This document shows, piece by piece, positions 20,208-29,127 of a stretch of 64,000 nt of DNA. The notes below the pieces were generated by a model that was given only the letters and a program-made list of their open reading frames with translations, had not been told where the DNA came from and did not search any database. Within the stretch, counting starts at the first letter, position 1. Each line of letters opens with the position of its first letter. The position numbers and the translations under genes were made by a program. The DNA comes from Ostreococcus lucimarinus CCE9901 (lineage: Eukaryota > Chlorophyta > Mamiellophyceae > Mamiellales > Bathycoccaceae): contig NC_009357.1 in NCBI RefSeq assembly GCF_000092065.1, forward strand, positions 372,001 to 436,000. The letters run 5' to 3'.

Positions 20208-21692
20208 TTAAAAGTTCGCCAGATTCGCCGTCTGAAGCTGAACAGAAATGCTCAGCCTGCTCTTTCCGTTTTGAGACGCTCTTTGAGCGTCGCAAGCGTC
20301 GGAGTAACTTCGAAAGTTTATCACAGCGACGCCAGAACAAAGACCAGTCCAATCGTCGCGGACAATTTGGACGGAGTTGATAGCTCCGAACGGAGCAAAT
20401 GTTTTGTACAGGAATAATTCATCCGCAGCGGGTGGAAGATTTTGGATACACATCGTAGCGCCACCTTGCGCCATCGAAGTCGCCGACGCGAACTTTTGAT
20501 GGGATTGCATAGGAGCATCGAATTTATGCGAAGGGGACGAACCGAGCACCGCAAGCGCGGCAAAGTCGTCTCCGTCTTGCGGGCCAACACTGAGTAATTC
20601 AGTGAGACCGCTCTGGGAAGATATGCGGTTGAGATTCATACTCGAGCCGAGGACGTCGATCAACTCCCCCCCGTCGTGCGCGGAGTCGTCCGTGTTGTTC
20701 GACAGGCGCTGAGTATTCACGGGTACAACTTGCGTTGAACGTTTATTATTTTTTCCTTGCGCCTCGGCGTAGCGCACGACGAGTGGCGGCCCATTGGGGA
20801 CGAGCAAGCGCCCGTTGGCGCGCGTGACCGCCGCCGTGGCTTCGGACTCGCGCAAAAATCGAATCAACGCCCCGCTCGACGTGCTCCTGTTTGCGTGGAG
20901 CAAACGGCACTCAACAATGTGCCCAAAATGCGTAAAAAATGCCTTCAGATCATCGTGCGTCCAAGAAGGGGGCAGACCTTTGACGTAGACGTTATCACTC
21001 GGCGGCGCGTTTGCCGCGCCCCCCGCGCCGTCGCTCTCGCCGTCGGTGTTCGCGAATTTCACCTCGAGCATCTTTCCCGCGTATTCCTTACCGTTGAATC
21101 GCTCGATCGCGTCCTCAGCGCGCGCCGTGCTGACAAACTTAACGAACCCAAATCCTCGACTCTTATTCGTCGACACATCGCGAATGACGCAGCACGATTG
21201 CACCTCCCCGCACGCCTCGAAGAGCCTTCGAAGCGTCAACTCGTCGACGCGTTCGGAGATGTTCTTCACGTACAAATTCGCGTGTTTCCTCGACGACGAC
21301 GGCGTCGTCGCCGCGTAACCTTGACCATCAGAGTACATCATCGAACGCGTCCCGCGCGCGTGCCCCCCCCCGCCTCCGCGCTCGCGATCCTCCGAGCTCG
21401 TCGGCGACCCCCCTCGCGCCGAATCTCGCGACCGCGCGCTCGATTGCGAATCGCACGACCCCACCCCGAACCCGTACGTCGTCACCGGCCCTCCCGTCGG
21501 CGCCGGCACCGATCGCACGTCGCTCCTCGCGCGCGCGCTCGCCCGCGCGTCGCCGCCCTCGCGCGCGGGATCGCTCGTCCAGAGCCCGCGCGCGCCGCTC
21601 CAACCGCTCGGCGCCCCCTCGCATTCTTCCGTTCCGAAAACGTTCCCGCGCGTCGCGCGCGCGCGCGCGTCGTCGCGCGCGAGCGTCGCCAT
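20208..21692 (-). CDS. RNA-binding protein with three RRM domains
   Basis: A 494-aa protein with an unstructured Gly/Ser/Arg N-terminus of about 135 residues, then three RRMs. RRM1 has RNP2 LYVKNI and RNP1 SRGFGFVKF. RRM2 has RNP2 VYVKGL and a degenerate RNP1 SSGALIRF. RRM3, after a 95-residue Ser/Gln/Asp-rich linker, has RNP2 MCIQNL and RNP1 CSGVAVINF. A pair of RRMs, a linker and a C-terminal RRM is the CELF/Bruno-like and ELAV-like layout, which points to mRNA splicing, decay or translation control. The start at 21692 is preferred because the frame further upstream overlaps the promoter of the divergent FPPS gene. The exact orthologue is not recognised. Confidence 0.82.
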   Translation of the reverse strand: MATLARDDARARATRGNVFGTEECEGAPSGWSGARGLWTSDPAREGGDARASARARSDVRSVPAPTGGPVTTYGFGVGSCDSQSSARSRDSARGGSPTSSEDRERGGGGGHARGTRSMMYSDGQGYAATTPSSSRKHANLYVKNISERVDELTLRRLFEACGEVQSCCVIRDVSTNKSRGFGFVKFVSTARAEDAIERFNGKEYAGKMLEVKFANTDGESDGAGGAANAPPSDNVYVKGLPPSWTHDDLKAFFTHFGHIVECRLLHANRSTSSGALIRFLRESEATAAVTRANGRLLVPNGPPLVVRYAEAQGKNNKRSTQVVPVNTQRLSNNTDDSAHDGGELIDVLGSSMNLNRISSQSGLTELLSVGPQDGDDFAALAVLGSSPSHKFDAPMQSHQKFASATSMAQGGATMCIQNLPPAADELFLYKTFAPFGAINSVQIVRDDWTGLCSGVAVINFRSYSDACDAQRASQNGKSRLSISVQLQTANLANF

Positions 21693-22079
21693 CGCGCGTC
21701 GTCGCGCGCTCGTCCCTCTCGCGGCGACGCCGCGCGCGCGCGCGCTCGCGTCGTCGTCGTCGCGCGCGCGTGTGCGGCGACGCGCGATGGCGCGTGACGT
21801 CGGTCGACGCCGCGAAGCGTCACTTTCGCTGAAAAGTCGCGGGGCGTCGCGGGGGGGGGCGCGATGGCGTTCGCGGGCGCTCGAATGCGAGGTCGATCGC
21901 GTCGCGGGGGGTTTATTTCGAATGGCTCGTCCGTGGGTCGTGACTCGAGATGAGAAGGGTCGGGAGCCGCCGACGATCGCGGTCGGTCGCCGCCGCGCGC
22001 GCGGCGATCGCGGCGGCGCGCGCGCGCGGCGGCGGACGCGGCAGAGCGCGACGACGGCGCGGTGACGGACGCGCGAGGG
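21693..22079. other. 387-bp divergent promoter region
   Basis: Separates the starts of the three-RRM gene and farnesyl diphosphate synthase. It is alternating CG-rich with a G9 run near 21850. No TATA box or other element could be supported. Confidence 0.4.
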
Positions 22080-23126
22080 ATGGGCGCGAAAGATGACGAT
22101 AAGACGCGGTTCATGGCGGTGTTCAGGGAACTCGCGGATGGGTTGGTGCGGGACGAGATCGACGATCGGCAGGTGAAGATCGCGGTGGAGTGGATAAAGC
22201 GGATGATTGATTACAACGTGCCGCACGGGAAGTTGAACCGCGGACTCGCGGTCGTGGACGGCGTGCGAGCGCTGAAGGCGGCGAAGAATGAAACGGTCGA
22301 CGAAGAGGAGCTGAAACGGGCGATGGTGGTTGGATGGTGCATCGAGTTTTTGCAGGCGTACTTCTTGGTTGCGGACGACATCATGGACGAGAGCGTGACG
22401 AGAAGAGGGCAGCCGTGCTGGTACAGGCAGCCGGACGTGAAGATGACGGCGATTAATGACGGTATCTTATTGGAGATGATGCTGTATAAGTGCTTGAAGA
22501 AGTACTGCAAGGGATTGGAGTGTTACGCGGATCTCGTGGAGCTGTTCCACGACGTGACGTACCAAACGGCGAGCGGGCAGTTGATTGATTTAATCACCGC
22601 CCCGATCGGGGTTGTGGATCTCAGTAAGTACACCATGGAGGCGTACATGCGCATTGTGACGTATAAGACGGCTTTCTACACCTTTTACCTTCCGGCGGCG
22701 TGCGCCATGCGATTGTGCGGCGTCAAGGATGAGGCGGCGTACGAAAAGGCGAATGAAATTTGCATCAAGCTCGGGCAGTTTTTCCAAATCCAAGACGATT
22801 ATTTAGACTGCTACGGTGATCCCGAGGTCATTGGTAAGATCGGGACAGATATTCAAGACAACAAGTGCGGCTGGCTCGTCGTTCAAGCGTTGCTCAAGTG
22901 CACCGACGAACAGCGCAAAATCATCGAGGAAAACTACGGAAGAGCCGACGCAGAGTGCGAAAAGAAAATTAAGGCGCTCTACGTGGATCTCGACTTAGAG
23001 GCGACGTACAAAAAGTACGAGGAAGAGTCCTACGCCGACCTTCGATCGATCATGGAGTCGCAGAAGGTTTTGCCGGAGGGTTTGTTTGGCGCGATGTTGG
23101 CGAAAATTTACAAGCGTCAAAAGTAG
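22080..23126 (+). CDS. FPPS: Farnesyl diphosphate synthase
   Basis: Condenses IPP with DMAPP and GPP to make farnesyl diphosphate for sterols, dolichol and prenylated proteins. It is 348 aa, the usual length. Residues 51-55 (KLNRG) bind IPP. The first Asp-rich motif is DDIMD (99-103), preceded by AYF at the chain-length positions, typical of eukaryotic FPPS. The second is DDYLD (239-243), followed by GKIGTDIQDNKCGWL. The C-terminal KIYKRQK supplies the usual basic end. The start is the ATG at 22080; in-frame codons above it begin only with GTG. No transit peptide is seen, so cytosolic. Confidence 0.95.
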   Translation: MGAKDDDKTRFMAVFRELADGLVRDEIDDRQVKIAVEWIKRMIDYNVPHGKLNRGLAVVDGVRALKAAKNETVDEEELKRAMVVGWCIEFLQAYFLVADDIMDESVTRRGQPCWYRQPDVKMTAINDGILLEMMLYKCLKKYCKGLECYADLVELFHDVTYQTASGQLIDLITAPIGVVDLSKYTMEAYMRIVTYKTAFYTFYLPAACAMRLCGVKDEAAYEKANEICIKLGQFFQIQDDYLDCYGDPEVIGKIGTDIQDNKCGWLVVQALLKCTDEQRKIIEENYGRADAECEKKIKALYVDLDLEATYKKYEEESYADLRSIMESQKVLPEGLFGAMLAKIYKRQK

Positions 23127-23173
23127 GAGTCGATTTTTTATTAATATCACATTGAAGGGGAACTCAGCGCACA

Positions 23174-24538
23174 CTAGTAATGGTCGATCGACATTGCGGA
23201 TGGCGGGGTACTAAGCATGCTAGAACCACCCGGAGAAGCCTGCATCGCGACCGCGCGCTCGCGACGTTGTCCCTTATTGTTCATGTCCTCCATCGCTTCG
23301 AACAGCTCGTTGTGATATTCCACCACGGTGTCGCGCAGTTCTTCGTACGTGCGCATGAGCCCATCCATATCGCGATTGTGCTCGTCCGTCAACTTCTTCA
23401 TCGCAGCCTCGAGCTCGGCGATTTCCTTTTGATTTTCCAACTCCTTTTGGCGCTGGTGACCAGCTCTCGCTGTTCTCGCGGCGAGCTCCTCCTGCGCTGC
23501 TCGCAGCGCAGCCTCCGCGGCGTCTTTCTTGAGCTTACCTTGGGACTCCATGCGAGCCATTTTTTCTTCCATGGCTTGTTTTTGACGTTGTAACTGCTCC
23601 ATCTTCGCGTCCAACTTCCACGTCTCCTCCTCGGCGGTGGAGACTTCTGCTTCGAGCGCCTTGAGTTTCGCCTTTTGTTCTTCGCCTTCTTTTCTGCTCT
23701 GTTCGATCCCTTTCATGACTTCAATCGTCTCGCGCATCTCCCTTTCCATGCTTTGCAAATAGTTGAATTGCTCCTGCAACTGCGCCTCTTCCCGCTGCCT
23801 CTCCGCCGCAAGTTGCTGCTCGGCACCCTCCTGATTCGCCCTGGCCGCTTTCTCGATTTCAAACTGCTCCTTCAGCCGGTTTTCCTCCTCTATCAACGCT
23901 TGAAGCTCGTTTTCAGACGCCAAAGCGCGCGCTTCTATCTCGCTCGCCTCCAAACTCGCGGCTTCGACCTCGAGTTCAAGCTGCGCCACCTCTCGCGCCA
24001 GGGCGTCTGGGTCGTTCTCGTTCACGAACGCCTCCGCCTCCGCAATCTCCGCCTTCAATCGCTCATTCTCCGCTAATGCCTCCAAATACTTTCTTTCTTC
24101 TTCATCCTTCTCCGCCAGCGCCTCTTCGTACTCGATCAATCGCTCTTCGCGAAATTTCGCAAAGTTGATAATCGCGCTCAAATTCCTCCGCGTGCGCCCG
24201 TACTCGGGCTTAAACACATCCTTCAACGAGAAATCCTCGAGCCCCGCCCCGCGCGCTAAATCTTGCATCGCCCTTATGAACGCCAAATTCGGAATCGCCT
24301 CATCATACAGTTCCGGGTAATCCAACTTCGCGTACGCCTCCTCGTCGATCGCCCCCAGCTCCGCCATCGTCGTCCCAAAGAAAATCTCAATCAGCGTCTC
24401 ATACGCCGGTCTCAGTCCATCGTGCGTCGGTTTCAGCAGATCCGTCTCGCTCAGCGGCACGTCCAGTTCGCGCAGGCACGCGAGAATCTCCGTGTTGCTC
24501 AGGATCGGGAACGAATACGTCGTCTGCGCGTGCGCCAT
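23174..24538 (-). CDS. NUF2: Kinetochore protein NUF2
   Basis: A subunit of the NDC80 complex that links kinetochores to microtubules. The 454-aa protein starts with the NUF2 calponin-homology-like fold (TYSFPILSNTEILACLRELDVPL), in which FPxLxxxEIxxCLxEL is the family signature. The CH fold ends around residue 150 (FKPEYGRTRRNLSAIINFAKFREERL). The rest is a long coiled coil rich in Glu, Lys, Gln and Ala, continuing to about 420. The Ser-rich tail ends MSIDHY. Length and architecture match other NUF2 proteins. Its ATG overlaps an alternative ATG of the divergent LARP6-like gene in a shared CCATGG. Confidence 0.92.
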   Translation of the reverse strand: MAHAQTTYSFPILSNTEILACLRELDVPLSETDLLKPTHDGLRPAYETLIEIFFGTTMAELGAIDEEAYAKLDYPELYDEAIPNLAFIRAMQDLARGAGLEDFSLKDVFKPEYGRTRRNLSAIINFAKFREERLIEYEEALAEKDEEERKYLEALAENERLKAEIAEAEAFVNENDPDALAREVAQLELEVEAASLEASEIEARALASENELQALIEEENRLKEQFEIEKAARANQEGAEQQLAAERQREEAQLQEQFNYLQSMEREMRETIEVMKGIEQSRKEGEEQKAKLKALEAEVSTAEEETWKLDAKMEQLQRQKQAMEEKMARMESQGKLKKDAAEAALRAAQEELAARTARAGHQRQKELENQKEIAELEAAMKKLTDEHNRDMDGLMRTYEELRDTVVEYHNELFEAMEDMNNKGQRRERAVAMQASPGGSSMLSTPPSAMSIDHY

Positions 24539-24755
24539 GGCGCTTCGAGTTCAAACGTTCAAACGCGATCGTTCGTTCGTTCGTTCGCGTTTCGCGCGCG
24601 TCGTCGCGTCTCTCTCGCGTCGACGCGGACTCGCGGACTCGACGCTCGAATCGCGCGTCGCGCGTCGCGTCGTCGCGCGTCGCGGTCGCCGCGTCGTCGT
24701 GTGCGGTGCGACGGTTGGCGCGCGGGCGCCATCGGGCGACGCGCGACCGCGCGCG

Positions 24756-25856
24756 ATGTCCGTCGAAGACGCCGACGCGCGCGCCGACGACGATGCGAAC
24801 GTCGCGTCGATGGGCGACGCGAGCGCGGCGGCGACGAGGAAAACGCCGCTGAACGCGGAGCAAAAGCGCGCGCTCGTGGACCAGCTCGAATTTTACTTTG
24901 GCGACGCCAACGTCGTGACGGACGCGCATCTGCGAGGGATGATGGACTCGAACGACGATGGGTGGGTGTCGCTCGCGGAGGTGTGCGCGTTTAATCGCAT
25001 GCGGGCGAAGCTGAAGAAACGTCGGTGGGAGGACGTCGCGGCGAACGCCGTTCGCGAGCTCGGGTCCAGCGTCGTCGAAGTATCCGAAGACGGCTGTAGC
25101 ATAAGAAGATTGGAGCCGGTGCCGGATTTCGACGTGGAGGAGATACAGTCTAGGACGGTGGTTGTGGAGAACGCGCGGGAGTTTACGGTGGCGGCGTTGA
25201 GAGCGGAATTCGAGACGTGCGGGGAGGTGCTAAACGTGCGCGTGCGGCAGCCGGGCGGGAAGAAGTGCGACGTGGAAAAGCCGCGCGGGTTAGATTTAAT
25301 CGTGGCGAATTCGAATTCGAATCGCGCGCACGCGTTGGTTGAGTTTAGTTGCATCGCCGAAGCGCAAGGGGCAGTGACGAGGTTGGACAATCCTACCGAC
25401 TGGCGAAATGGTATGCGCGTGCGCGTGTTGCTCAAGCCGGGCCAGAAGAAAAAAGCGAAAAAAGTTCAGAAGGACCCCCCCGCGGCGCTCGAGGATGGCG
25501 GTGACGGAGAGAAAGCAGATGGTGAGGGCGATGAGGGTGATGGAGAGAAAGCGGAGGGCGAGGCCACAACGAAAAAGTCCAAGAAGAAGAAGAAATCCAA
25601 GCCTGATTATTCCAAATGGGCCTCCGCCGCCGCTTTCCGCGAGAACAAGATGACGATCACCAGCCTCGGCGGCGATGACGAAGCGACGGATGGTAACTCG
25701 GGAGAATCACTCGAGGACGCGCTTCCCAAAAAGTTGGTTTTGACGCCGCGAAGTCCAACCATGCCAGACGGCTCGCCAGGCTTCACACGAAAGCGAACGG
25801 TCACTCCAACGATAGACATCGCCAAAGAAGCCCACGATAATGGCGGCGGTGAATAG
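24756..25856 (+). CDS. LARP6: La-related protein 6-like RNA-binding protein
   Basis: A 366-aa protein with a La motif at about 35-115 (ALVDQLEFYFGDANVVTDAHLRG, then GWVSLAEVCAFNRMRAK) and an RRM-like domain at about 130-230 (SRTVVVENAREFTVAALRAEFETCGEVLNVRV). The LARP6 pattern of QLEFYFxDANLVTD followed by VRRxxPxPDFD is clear. A Lys/Glu-rich segment (KKSKKKKKSKPDYSKWAS) and a Ser/Pro-rich tail follow. The start at 24756 is chosen from the beginning of acidic conserved-like sequence. An in-frame ATG at 24537 would add 73 residues that look like an Arg-rich mitochondrial presequence. mRNA binding and translation control are inferred from the family. Confidence 0.85.
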   Translation: MSVEDADARADDDANVASMGDASAAATRKTPLNAEQKRALVDQLEFYFGDANVVTDAHLRGMMDSNDDGWVSLAEVCAFNRMRAKLKKRRWEDVAANAVRELGSSVVEVSEDGCSIRRLEPVPDFDVEEIQSRTVVVENAREFTVAALRAEFETCGEVLNVRVRQPGGKKCDVEKPRGLDLIVANSNSNRAHALVEFSCIAEAQGAVTRLDNPTDWRNGMRVRVLLKPGQKKKAKKVQKDPPAALEDGGDGEKADGEGDEGDGEKAEGEATTKKSKKKKKSKPDYSKWASAAAFRENKMTITSLGGDDEATDGNSGESLEDALPKKLVLTPRSPTMPDGSPGFTRKRTVTPTIDIAKEAHDNGGGE

Positions 25857-25906
25857 ATTCGATGCTATAATATTCGACATAGGTTTACAAGGCGGTAAAT
25901 TAACAC

Positions 25907-26944
25907 TTAGCCGACGTTAGCGTCAGTGAGTGAAGCGCACGTGCACTGACCCGCGCTCGTCAGCATCGGTAGCCCGTTCCAATTCGCTCCTTTCGTCGCA
26001 TCCGTCTTCAAATCTTTTTGAACACCCTCCCATATCTTCTTTTTCGCAACTTTATTGACGCCGTGCGGCTCGATATTCTCCGCGCCATCCCATGTGATGC
26101 GTTCGCCTGGCACGGCGCCTTCCGGAGCGCAGAGCAACTCAACATTTTCGTGCGCTGCATCGGATGCGGCTAAGAGCATACCGTTCGACTTCATCCCAGC
26201 CATATTACGTGGCTTTAAGTTCGCCACGACGATGACGAGTTTGCCTAAAACGTCGTCTTTGCTCATGTATGGCGCTAAACCAGAGCAAATGAGACGCGGT
26301 TCGTCCTCTCCGCACTCGACCATCTCAACGTATAGTTTCTCACTCTCGGGATGATTTTCTACGCTCAACACCTTACCAACCTTAAGTTCCATTCCGAGCA
26401 ACTCCTCATTCGGCGTCACAGCGGACGACGCCGATGCAGTCGTCGTCGTCGACGGTTCGTCGACGCTCGTCGCTCCTGGTCCAAAATCTGTCCCGACGCT
26501 TCCGCCCACCGCCGGTACCTTGATGAATTTCCCGTCCCAGTGCGCGCTCTCTTTCATCATCCTCTCAACGTCTTCAAAATACTCCGGTTCGTCGTCTCGC
26601 ATCCAGTCATCCGCCATGAGCCCCTCCCGTCCCGGCGCCTCGTACTCTTCCGCGTTCGACAAGTCAATCTCTCTCAACTTTCCGAACCATTTCACGATCT
26701 CGTGCACCTTGGGCGTCCAGTCTTCGATTTCCTCGTCCGTGATGTCGATTGCCGCCATCTTCGCCAGCTCGCGCAGGTCTGGGAGCGGCGGGAGCGGCGG
26801 GAGATCGCTCTCTGGGACCCTCTTGACGGACGCGTGAGAACCCTGGAGCGGGGTTGAGTTGGGGTCGAACGCGCGCGCGCGGGACGAACGACGCGTGGCG
26901 CGCGCGCGAAGCGGAGCAAGAAGCAGTTCTGCACGCGCTAACAT
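25907..26944 (-). CDS. Fusion of GatC amidotransferase subunit with an EMAPII-type tRNA-binding domain
   Basis: A 345-aa protein. An Arg/Ala/Leu-rich presequence (MLARAELLLAPLRARATRRS) suggests organelle import. Residues about 55-146 match GatC: LPDLRELAKMAAIDITDEEIEDWTPK, then a helix, then EPEYFEDVERMMKES and a FIKVPAV end. GatC is the small subunit of Glu-tRNA(Gln) amidotransferase. A linker rich in Thr and Ser follows. Residues 181-345 form an OB-fold tRNA-binding domain plus the EMAPII C-terminal module: ELKVGKVLSVENHPESEKLYVE, LICSGL, VANLKPRNMAGMKSNGMLLAAS and KKKIWEGVQKDLKT. The single open frame runs through both parts. The start codon is the ATG at 26944, as the frame above has only TTG. 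Confidence 0.86.
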   Translation of the reverse strand: MLARAELLLAPLRARATRRSSRARAFDPNSTPLQGSHASVKRVPESDLPPLPPLPDLRELAKMAAIDITDEEIEDWTPKVHEIVKWFGKLREIDLSNAEEYEAPGREGLMADDWMRDDEPEYFEDVERMMKESAHWDGKFIKVPAVGGSVGTDFGPGATSVDEPSTTTTASASSAVTPNEELLGMELKVGKVLSVENHPESEKLYVEMVECGEDEPRLICSGLAPYMSKDDVLGKLVIVVANLKPRNMAGMKSNGMLLAASDAAHENVELLCAPEGAVPGERITWDGAENIEPHGVNKVAKKKIWEGVQKDLKTDATKGANWNGLPMLTSAGQCTCASLTDANVG

Positions 26945-27160
26945 CGCAGCTAGTCGACGAAGCGTCAAAGCGAGGCGCGATGTGCGGCGCGTGAGTGTTT
27001 GTTACCTGCAGGTTTAGACGACGGGACGAACGACGCGCGAGTCAACGACATTTCGCGTCGTGCGAGCGACGTGCGAGCGATTAGACCGTGGCGAGCCGAT
27101 GTGTGAGCGTCATAAATCGTTCGAGAGGCGATAGGTATAATCTGAGACGGTGGTGTTATC

Positions 27161-28322
27161 ATGGTGCGAATCACGCTGGAGCTTTTGCGGCGGCGCGCCG
27201 AACACAACGACGGCGCGCTGTTCACGCTCGAGGAAGTGGCGCTGCATCAGCAAGGCATAGAGCGGTTAGAGGTGCTTCAAGAAGCGTGTCCGAAGCTGAA
27301 AATTGTGTTGCTCCACGATAACTTGATCCCAAAGATAGGTGCGGCGTTCTGGCGCTCGCGTGGTGCGCGCTTGTTGACTGACAGCGAGACGCCACGCTCT
27401 CATAGAAAACGTGCGCAAACTCAAGGCGATGGAGTACTTGAACCTGGCGATGAATAATGTGACGACCATAGAAAACTTGGAGAAATGCGAGTCGCTGGTC
27501 AAGCTTGATCTCACCATGAATTTCATCACGCTCAAAGGGTTGCTGAAACTGGACCGACTCGCGGTCAACCATAGTTTAAGGCAGCTGTTCTTGATGGGGA
27601 ATCCGTGCGCGGATTTCGAAGGATATCGCTCGTTTGTCATCGGAACGTTGCCGCAGCTCACCCACGTCGATGGCACGGACGTCACACACGTAGAGCGAAT
27701 AATCGCAAGGCAGCACTTGCGGCGCATCACTGAAGATTTGGAGAAGGCCGCTGCCGCCGAGACGGCGACGACGGTCAGCGTGGACGAAATCGCGTCAATA
27801 GAACCCGACGCACGTCCGTGGTGCGCGGCGACTCGCATTCTCGATAATGAAGTCAAAATGACCACATCGTCCTCAATGAAACAGCCGCAAAATCATTTCG
27901 ACGACGCCCGTGATGCATTCGATGTACTTCCAGACGACATCGCCGACGTCAAGCAGAAGAATCAAGGCGATTTCGATTTCAAGCTCACCGATTCTGAGGA
28001 TGAAACTTCGATAGAACTCGAGATTAAAGTCGGTACCATCATCGACACCTCACTCATCCACGTCGATATTCATCCAAAGTTGGTGCGCGTGAAAATCAAA
28101 GGCGAGTTGTTGCAGCTGAAGCTCTCGCACGAAGTGGCCACAGACGCGAGCGTCGCCGAACGCTCAAAAGCGACGGGCAAGCTTCTGATCACAATGCCTA
28201 AACTAAACTGGCATTTGAAACCTAAATCAGTCGTAAGGGGAGACCCAAAAATCCGAGATCATCACGCAAGAGTGACCTACCACCGCGCGGAGAACGACGA
28301 ACCGCCCGATGTGATTTGCTAA
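27161..28322 (+). CDS. DNAAF11: DNAAF11/LRRC6-like dynein axonemal arm assembly factor, one intron
   Basis: A cytoplasmic factor that helps preassemble axonemal dynein arms. Exon 1 (27161-27338) and exon 2 (27406-28322) join across a 67-nt intron (GTGCGG donor, ACTGAC block, CATAG acceptor), giving 364 aa. Exon 1 reads MVRITLELLRRRAEHNDG, matching the start of LRRC6. The LRRs run to about residue 130 (NLIPKIENVRKLKAMEYLNL and LFLMGNPCADFEGYRSFVI). A CS-like C-terminal domain follows (DTSLIHVDIHPKLVRVKIKGELLQLKL, then TGKLLITMPK). The coiled segment between them is shorter than in human LRRC6 (466 aa). The stop is 16 bp from that of the convergent neighbour. Confidence 0.92.
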
Positions 28323-28338
28323 GCGATTCGCCGGCGCG

Positions 28339-29052
28339 TCATTTGGGTAAATCTCGGAGTGGCGCGCGGCGCACTCGCGGTTCGTTGAATGATCTATCCA
28401 CGCCTTCGTGCGTGTGCTCAAACCTTCCTAGTGGGATGATCGTCTTGCCGTACTGTTCATTTATCAGCTCACCGGCGCCGGCGTAAAACGCTATGATGGA
28501 GACGCCCACGCCGAACAACGACGCGACGAGTTTAAGAGCAGAGCTTCCCGAATCCTTCGCCCCACCGAGCAGGAAAAACAGTGCCGCGAGGGTGAAAAAC
28601 AGCGAACTTATCGCAACGTTCGTGTTCAACGACGCACAGAAGAGCACAAGAGTGAGAAATCCCCACATGAACAACATGGCTTCTTCGGCGACTTTATCGC
28701 GAGGGATGACGGCTTCATACGCCAACACTTCGTACGTCCCGTATGAAAGCCAAAATCCGCCGTACGACGCGAACGCCACGGCGCTGAAACTTTGTCCTCG
28801 AAGTGCAGAAAGGATACCCGCGAGAAGTTGGACTAAGCCACCGAATCCAAAGGCGAACCCGATGGTCACGCCCACGGCGCCGTCGTCCGAGGCGCCCACG
28901 CGAAGCTCCTTCACACTCAGCATAGCTGTCGTCAATGCGAACGCCCACAGACCGAGCGTGCCGACGTTAGCGATCGGTGGTTTCATCGTCATCGTTTGCA
29001 TCCTCTCAAGAGCATCTAGGCGTTTTTCGATGTTTCTGACGTTAGCGTCCAT
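28339..29052 (-). CDS. GPR1/FUN34/YaaH (AceTr) family membrane protein
   Basis: A 237-aa protein with six predicted membrane helices, of the acetate/succinate transporter family (E. coli SatP, yeast ADY2, Chlamydomonas GFY). After a short coiled N-terminus, it contains NVGTLGLWAFALTTAMLS (family NPxPLGLxxFALTT) and GFGGLVQLLAGILSALRGQSF. SAVAFASYGGFWLSYG, with the family SYGGFWLS motif, follows. The Asn-Pro of the usual N-terminal NPAPLGL motif is Asn-Val here. The probable cargo is acetate or another short monocarboxylate, or ammonium. The C-terminal GKTIIPLGRFEH segment resembles the GFY tail. It sits between two unrelated genes. Confidence 0.82.
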   Translation of the reverse strand: MDANVRNIEKRLDALERMQTMTMKPPIANVGTLGLWAFALTTAMLSVKELRVGASDDGAVGVTIGFAFGFGGLVQLLAGILSALRGQSFSAVAFASYGGFWLSYGTYEVLAYEAVIPRDKVAEEAMLFMWGFLTLVLFCASLNTNVAISSLFFTLAALFFLLGGAKDSGSSALKLVASLFGVGVSIIAFYAGAGELINEQYGKTIIPLGRFEHTHEGVDRSFNEPRVRRAPLRDLPK

Positions 29053-29127
29053 GATGGACCTGCGAGTCTGCGTGTGAAGGAGAAGTATCGTAGTCGCAAC
29101 GACGACGCTGGTTTTACAATCATCTAT

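Noticed and set aside
25915-25945. ACTGAC sites near the end of the GatC fusion gene
   Set aside because: They fall in conserved coding sequence of the EMAPII-type C-terminus.
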